Positions 61,802 to 64,000 of a stretch of 64,000 nucleotides of DNA are shown piece after piece; position 1 is the stretch's first letter; each line of letters begins with the position of its first letter. This stretch comes from an uncultured Lacinutrix sp. (GTDB lineage: Bacteria; Bacteroidota; Bacteroidia; Flavobacteriales; Flavobacteriaceae): contig NZ_CANMRQ010000003.1 of NCBI RefSeq assembly GCF_947500325.1, positions 310,001 through 374,000 of the forward strand. Direction: 5' to 3'. The notes under the pieces were generated by a model. The model saw only the letters and a list, made by a program, of their open reading frames with translations. It did no database searches and was not told the origin of the DNA. A program made the translations under genes and the position numbers.

Positions 61802-63427
61802 TTAAGCAGTAACAGCATACATTTTTTCTCTAAGCTCTTTTATCTTAGCATTTTGCATATACTCATCGAATGTTGTGTAACGATCAATAACTCCGTTTGG
61901 TGTTAACTCTACTACTCTATTAGCAACCGTTTGTGCAAATTCATGATCATGAGTTGTAAACAAAACTGTCCCTTTAAAATTCTTTAGTGAATTATTGAAT
62001 GCCGTAATACTTTCTAAATCTAAGTGATTAGTTGGCTCATCAAGCTGCAATACATTTGCTCTAGTCATCATCATTCTTGATAACATACAGCGCACTTTTT
62101 CTCCTCCAGATAAAACAGACGATTTTTTAAATGCTTCTTCTCCACTAAAAATCATTTTCCCTAAAAATCCACGAATATTAACTTCTTCACGCTCTTCTTC
62201 TGTTTGCGCCCATTGACGTAACCAATCGATTAAAGTTAAATCGTTATTAAAGAATTCACTATTATCTAATGGTAAATAAGATTGTGTTGTAGTTACACCC
62301 CAAGAAAACTTCCCTGAATCTTGTTTTTCATTACCATTTAAAATTTGATAAAATGCGGTAGTAGCTCTAGAATCTCTAGAAAATAAAACAACCTTATCTC
62401 CTTTTTGAAGGTTTAAATCTATGCCTTTAAATAATGTTTCGCCATCTAAAGTTGATTCTAATCCTTCTATATTTAATATTTGATCTCCTGCTTCTCTATC
62501 ACGTTCAAAAATAATAGCTGGGTAACGACGAGACGTTCTTCTAATATCTTCAATATTAAGCTTATCTATCATCTTTTTTCTACTCGTTGCTTGCTTACTT
62601 TTTGCAACGTTAGCAGAAAAACGACGTATAAATTCTTCTAATTCTTTTTTCTTCTCTTCTGCCTTCTTATTTTGTTGCGCATGTTGTCTAGCTGCTAATT
62701 GAGACGATTCATACCAAAACGTATAATTTCCAGAAAAGTGATTAATCTTTCCAAAGTCAATATCACTAATATGTGTACAAACAGCATCTAAGAAGTGTCT
62801 ATCGTGAGAAACCACAATAACACAGTTATCATAATTAGCTAAAAAGTTTTCTAACCAAGCAATTGTTTCGTAATCTAAATCGTTGGTAGGCTCATCCATA
62901 ATTAATACATCTGGATTTCCAAAAAGCGCTTGTGCTAATAACACACGTACTTTTTGTTTTCCATCTAAGTCTCCCATTAATGTATAATGAAATTCTTCTT
63001 TTATGCCTAAGTTAGATAACATTGCTGCAGCATCACTATCTGCATTCCAACCATTCATTTCTTCGAATTGCACTTGAAGCTCTCCTATTTTTTCAGCATT
63101 CTCATCTGTATAATCTGCATAAAGCGCATCTATTTCAGATTTAATTTTAAATAAAGGTTTATTTCCTTTTAAAACAGTATCTAAAACAGTGTCTTCATCA
63201 TGTTTATTATGGTTTTGTTCCAAAACCGACATACGTTTACCTGTTTCTAAGTGTACGTGTCCAGAAGTTGCTTCAATTTGCCCAGAAATAATCCTTAAAA
63301 AGGTAGATTTTCCTGCCCCATTTGCTCCAATAATACCGTAGCAATTTCCATTATTAAAAGTTGTGCTAACTTCGTCAAAAAGAACACGTTTACCGAATTG
63401 TACTGAAAGATTTGAAACTGATAACAT
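61802..63427 (-). CDS. ABC-F ATPase (YbiT-like) with one degenerate ATP site
   Basis: A 541-residue ABC-F protein with two nucleotide-binding domains (NBDs) and a charged linker at about 240-300. NBD1 has a normal Walker A (GANGAGKS, 34-41) and Walker B (LIMDEP, 175-180), but its signature is MGDLDGKQKV (151-160) and not LSGGQ. NBD2 has LSGGEK (439-444) and VLQLDEP (459-465), but its Walker A position reads SRDSRATT (350-357), with no GxxGxGKS. The sites therefore pair into one intact and one dead ATP site. ABC-F proteins act on the ribosome, as translation factors or antibiotic protectors. E. coli YbiT shares the weak NBD1 signature, to my memory, but not the lost NBD2 Walker A. Confidence 0.9.
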   Translation of the reverse strand: MLSVSNLSVQFGKRVLFDEVSTTFNNGNCYGIIGANGAGKSTFLRIISGQIEATSGHVHLETGKRMSVLEQNHNKHDEDTVLDTVLKGNKPLFKIKSEIDALYADYTDENAEKIGELQVQFEEMNGWNADSDAAAMLSNLGIKEEFHYTLMGDLDGKQKVRVLLAQALFGNPDVLIMDEPTNDLDYETIAWLENFLANYDNCVIVVSHDRHFLDAVCTHISDIDFGKINHFSGNYTFWYESSQLAARQHAQQNKKAEEKKKELEEFIRRFSANVAKSKQATSRKKMIDKLNIEDIRRTSRRYPAIIFERDREAGDQILNIEGLESTLDGETLFKGIDLNLQKGDKVVLFSRDSRATTAFYQILNGNEKQDSGKFSWGVTTTQSYLPLDNSEFFNNDLTLIDWLRQWAQTEEEREEVNIRGFLGKMIFSGEEAFKKSSVLSGGEKVRCMLSRMMMTRANVLQLDEPTNHLDLESITAFNNSLKNFKGTVLFTTHDHEFAQTVANRVVELTPNGVIDRYTTFDEYMQNAKIKELREKMYAVTA

Positions 63428-63657
63428 TATTGTAATTTTTAAGAGTTTTACTTCTTAGCTTTTGGCTATAAAGTTTGAGGATGCAAAAGTAATTAATATC
63501 TTTCGTATCCTAAAAACAAAAAGCGATTTAATCCATTTAAAACATTGCATTATCATGAGTTTAACTAAAGTTTCAATCAATTTAACAACGCATTAACACC
63601 TATGCTCAATTTCAAAACATATTTTTGTTTTGTTAACGCTCTCTTGAACTAATTGTA

Positions 63658-64000
63658 ATGAAGTTAAAGTTACTGCCTATATTATGTTGTGTAATCGTAT
63701 TGTTTACAGCATGTAAACAAGATAAAGAACAGGATGATAACTCAGCCTTTTTTGGAGGGAAGATTATTAACCCTTATTCTAATTTTATTATACTCTCAAA
63801 ATCTAGAGAAATTATAGACACTATCCCTTTAGATAAAAAAAATCGTTTTTCATATAAAATCGAAGATGTAGATGCTGGTTTATATCACTTTTTTGATGGT
63901 CGTGAGGTACAAACTGTTCTTATACAACCAAGTGATAGTTTAATGCTTAGATTAAATACATATGATTTTGATGAGTCTTTAGTTTATTCTGGTATAGGTG
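63658..64000 (+). CDS. N-terminal part of a lipoprotein (cut by window end)
   Basis: 114 codons are seen. It starts MKLKLLPILCCVIVLFTACK, an SPII signal with Cys at 19. The next part, FFGGKIINPYSNFIILSKSR, then LIQPSDSLMLRLNTYDF and DESLVYSGIG, looks like the N-terminal beta domain of Bacteroidota TlpA-type or DUF4369-like proteins; a thioredoxin fold may follow outside the window. No gene precedes it within 230 bases, and I see nothing else in that gap. Confidence 0.7.
   Translation, partial: MKLKLLPILCCVIVLFTACKQDKEQDDNSAFFGGKIINPYSNFIILSKSREIIDTIPLDKKNRFSYKIEDVDAGLYHFFDGREVQTVLIQPSDSLMLRLNTYDFDESLVYSGIG

Overview
The window looks like a chromosomal segment of a marine-type Flavobacteriaceae bacterium (Bacteroidota). 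The reasons are strong AT bias with TTA/AAA-rich codon use, TAnnTTTG-type -7 promoter boxes in place of sigma70 boxes, no clear Shine-Dalgarno sequences, SPII lipoproteins and giant secreted repeat proteins, two type IX secretion (T9SS) sorting domains, Reg_prop-type sensor kinases and a MiaE homologue. I saw no rRNA, tRNA, CRISPR array, integrase or phage structural gene. Genus cannot be fixed from the sequence alone.

Layout. 1-10.3 kb: end of an OmpA/MotB-type protein, a di-haem peroxidase lipoprotein, a large unrecognised amphipathic-helical protein (1728-3791), two VOC proteins with a WYL regulator, a TsaC/Sua5-type protein, a lipoprotein esterase, an SH3b protein and a UvrD/PcrA helicase. 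10.4-24.8 kb: a surface locus made of a sensor kinase/LuxR-type regulator pair, three phased CTACGTA repeats, and three secreted proteins (1368, 187 and 1835 aa). 24.9-42.9 kb: mostly housekeeping and physiology genes (GltB-like FMN protein, patatin, M1 peptidase, tandem Usp, RecG, LytTR/LytS pair, T9SS FG-GAP protein, MiaE, CIA30, AraC regulator, and a redox operon). A 140-bp palindromic element lies at 26459-26598.

43.0-50.8 kb is the accessory island. A GH18-like lipoprotein sits between two near-identical palindromes. A two-gene unknown cassette (HEPN-like plus membrane-segment protein) is bounded exactly by a 9-bp inverted repeat in an attC-like context. A 4-kb block with a Cys-rich lipoprotein and a 794-bp-period triplication of a secreted protein is enclosed by direct copies of a ~210-bp repeat. 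This is the most likely place for undescribed biology.

50.9-64 kb: an ECF sigma operon with a TTG start and an upstream inverted repeat, a TlpA lipoprotein, a possible 20-codon peptide gene between two terminators, three small highly charged exported proteins, a T9SS endonuclease I, pheT, a PAP2 phosphatase, a fasciclin protein, a DUF2007 protein, an asymmetric ABC-F ATPase, and the start of a lipoprotein.

How genes work together. The kinase/regulator pair at 10474-14110 probably controls the secreted proteins that follow it, with the CTACGTA repeats as candidate sites. The LytTR/LytS pair may control the T9SS protein after it. The AraC regulator probably controls the peroxiredoxin/DoxX/NTF2-like operon. 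All assignments are from reading motifs by eye; no database search was possible.
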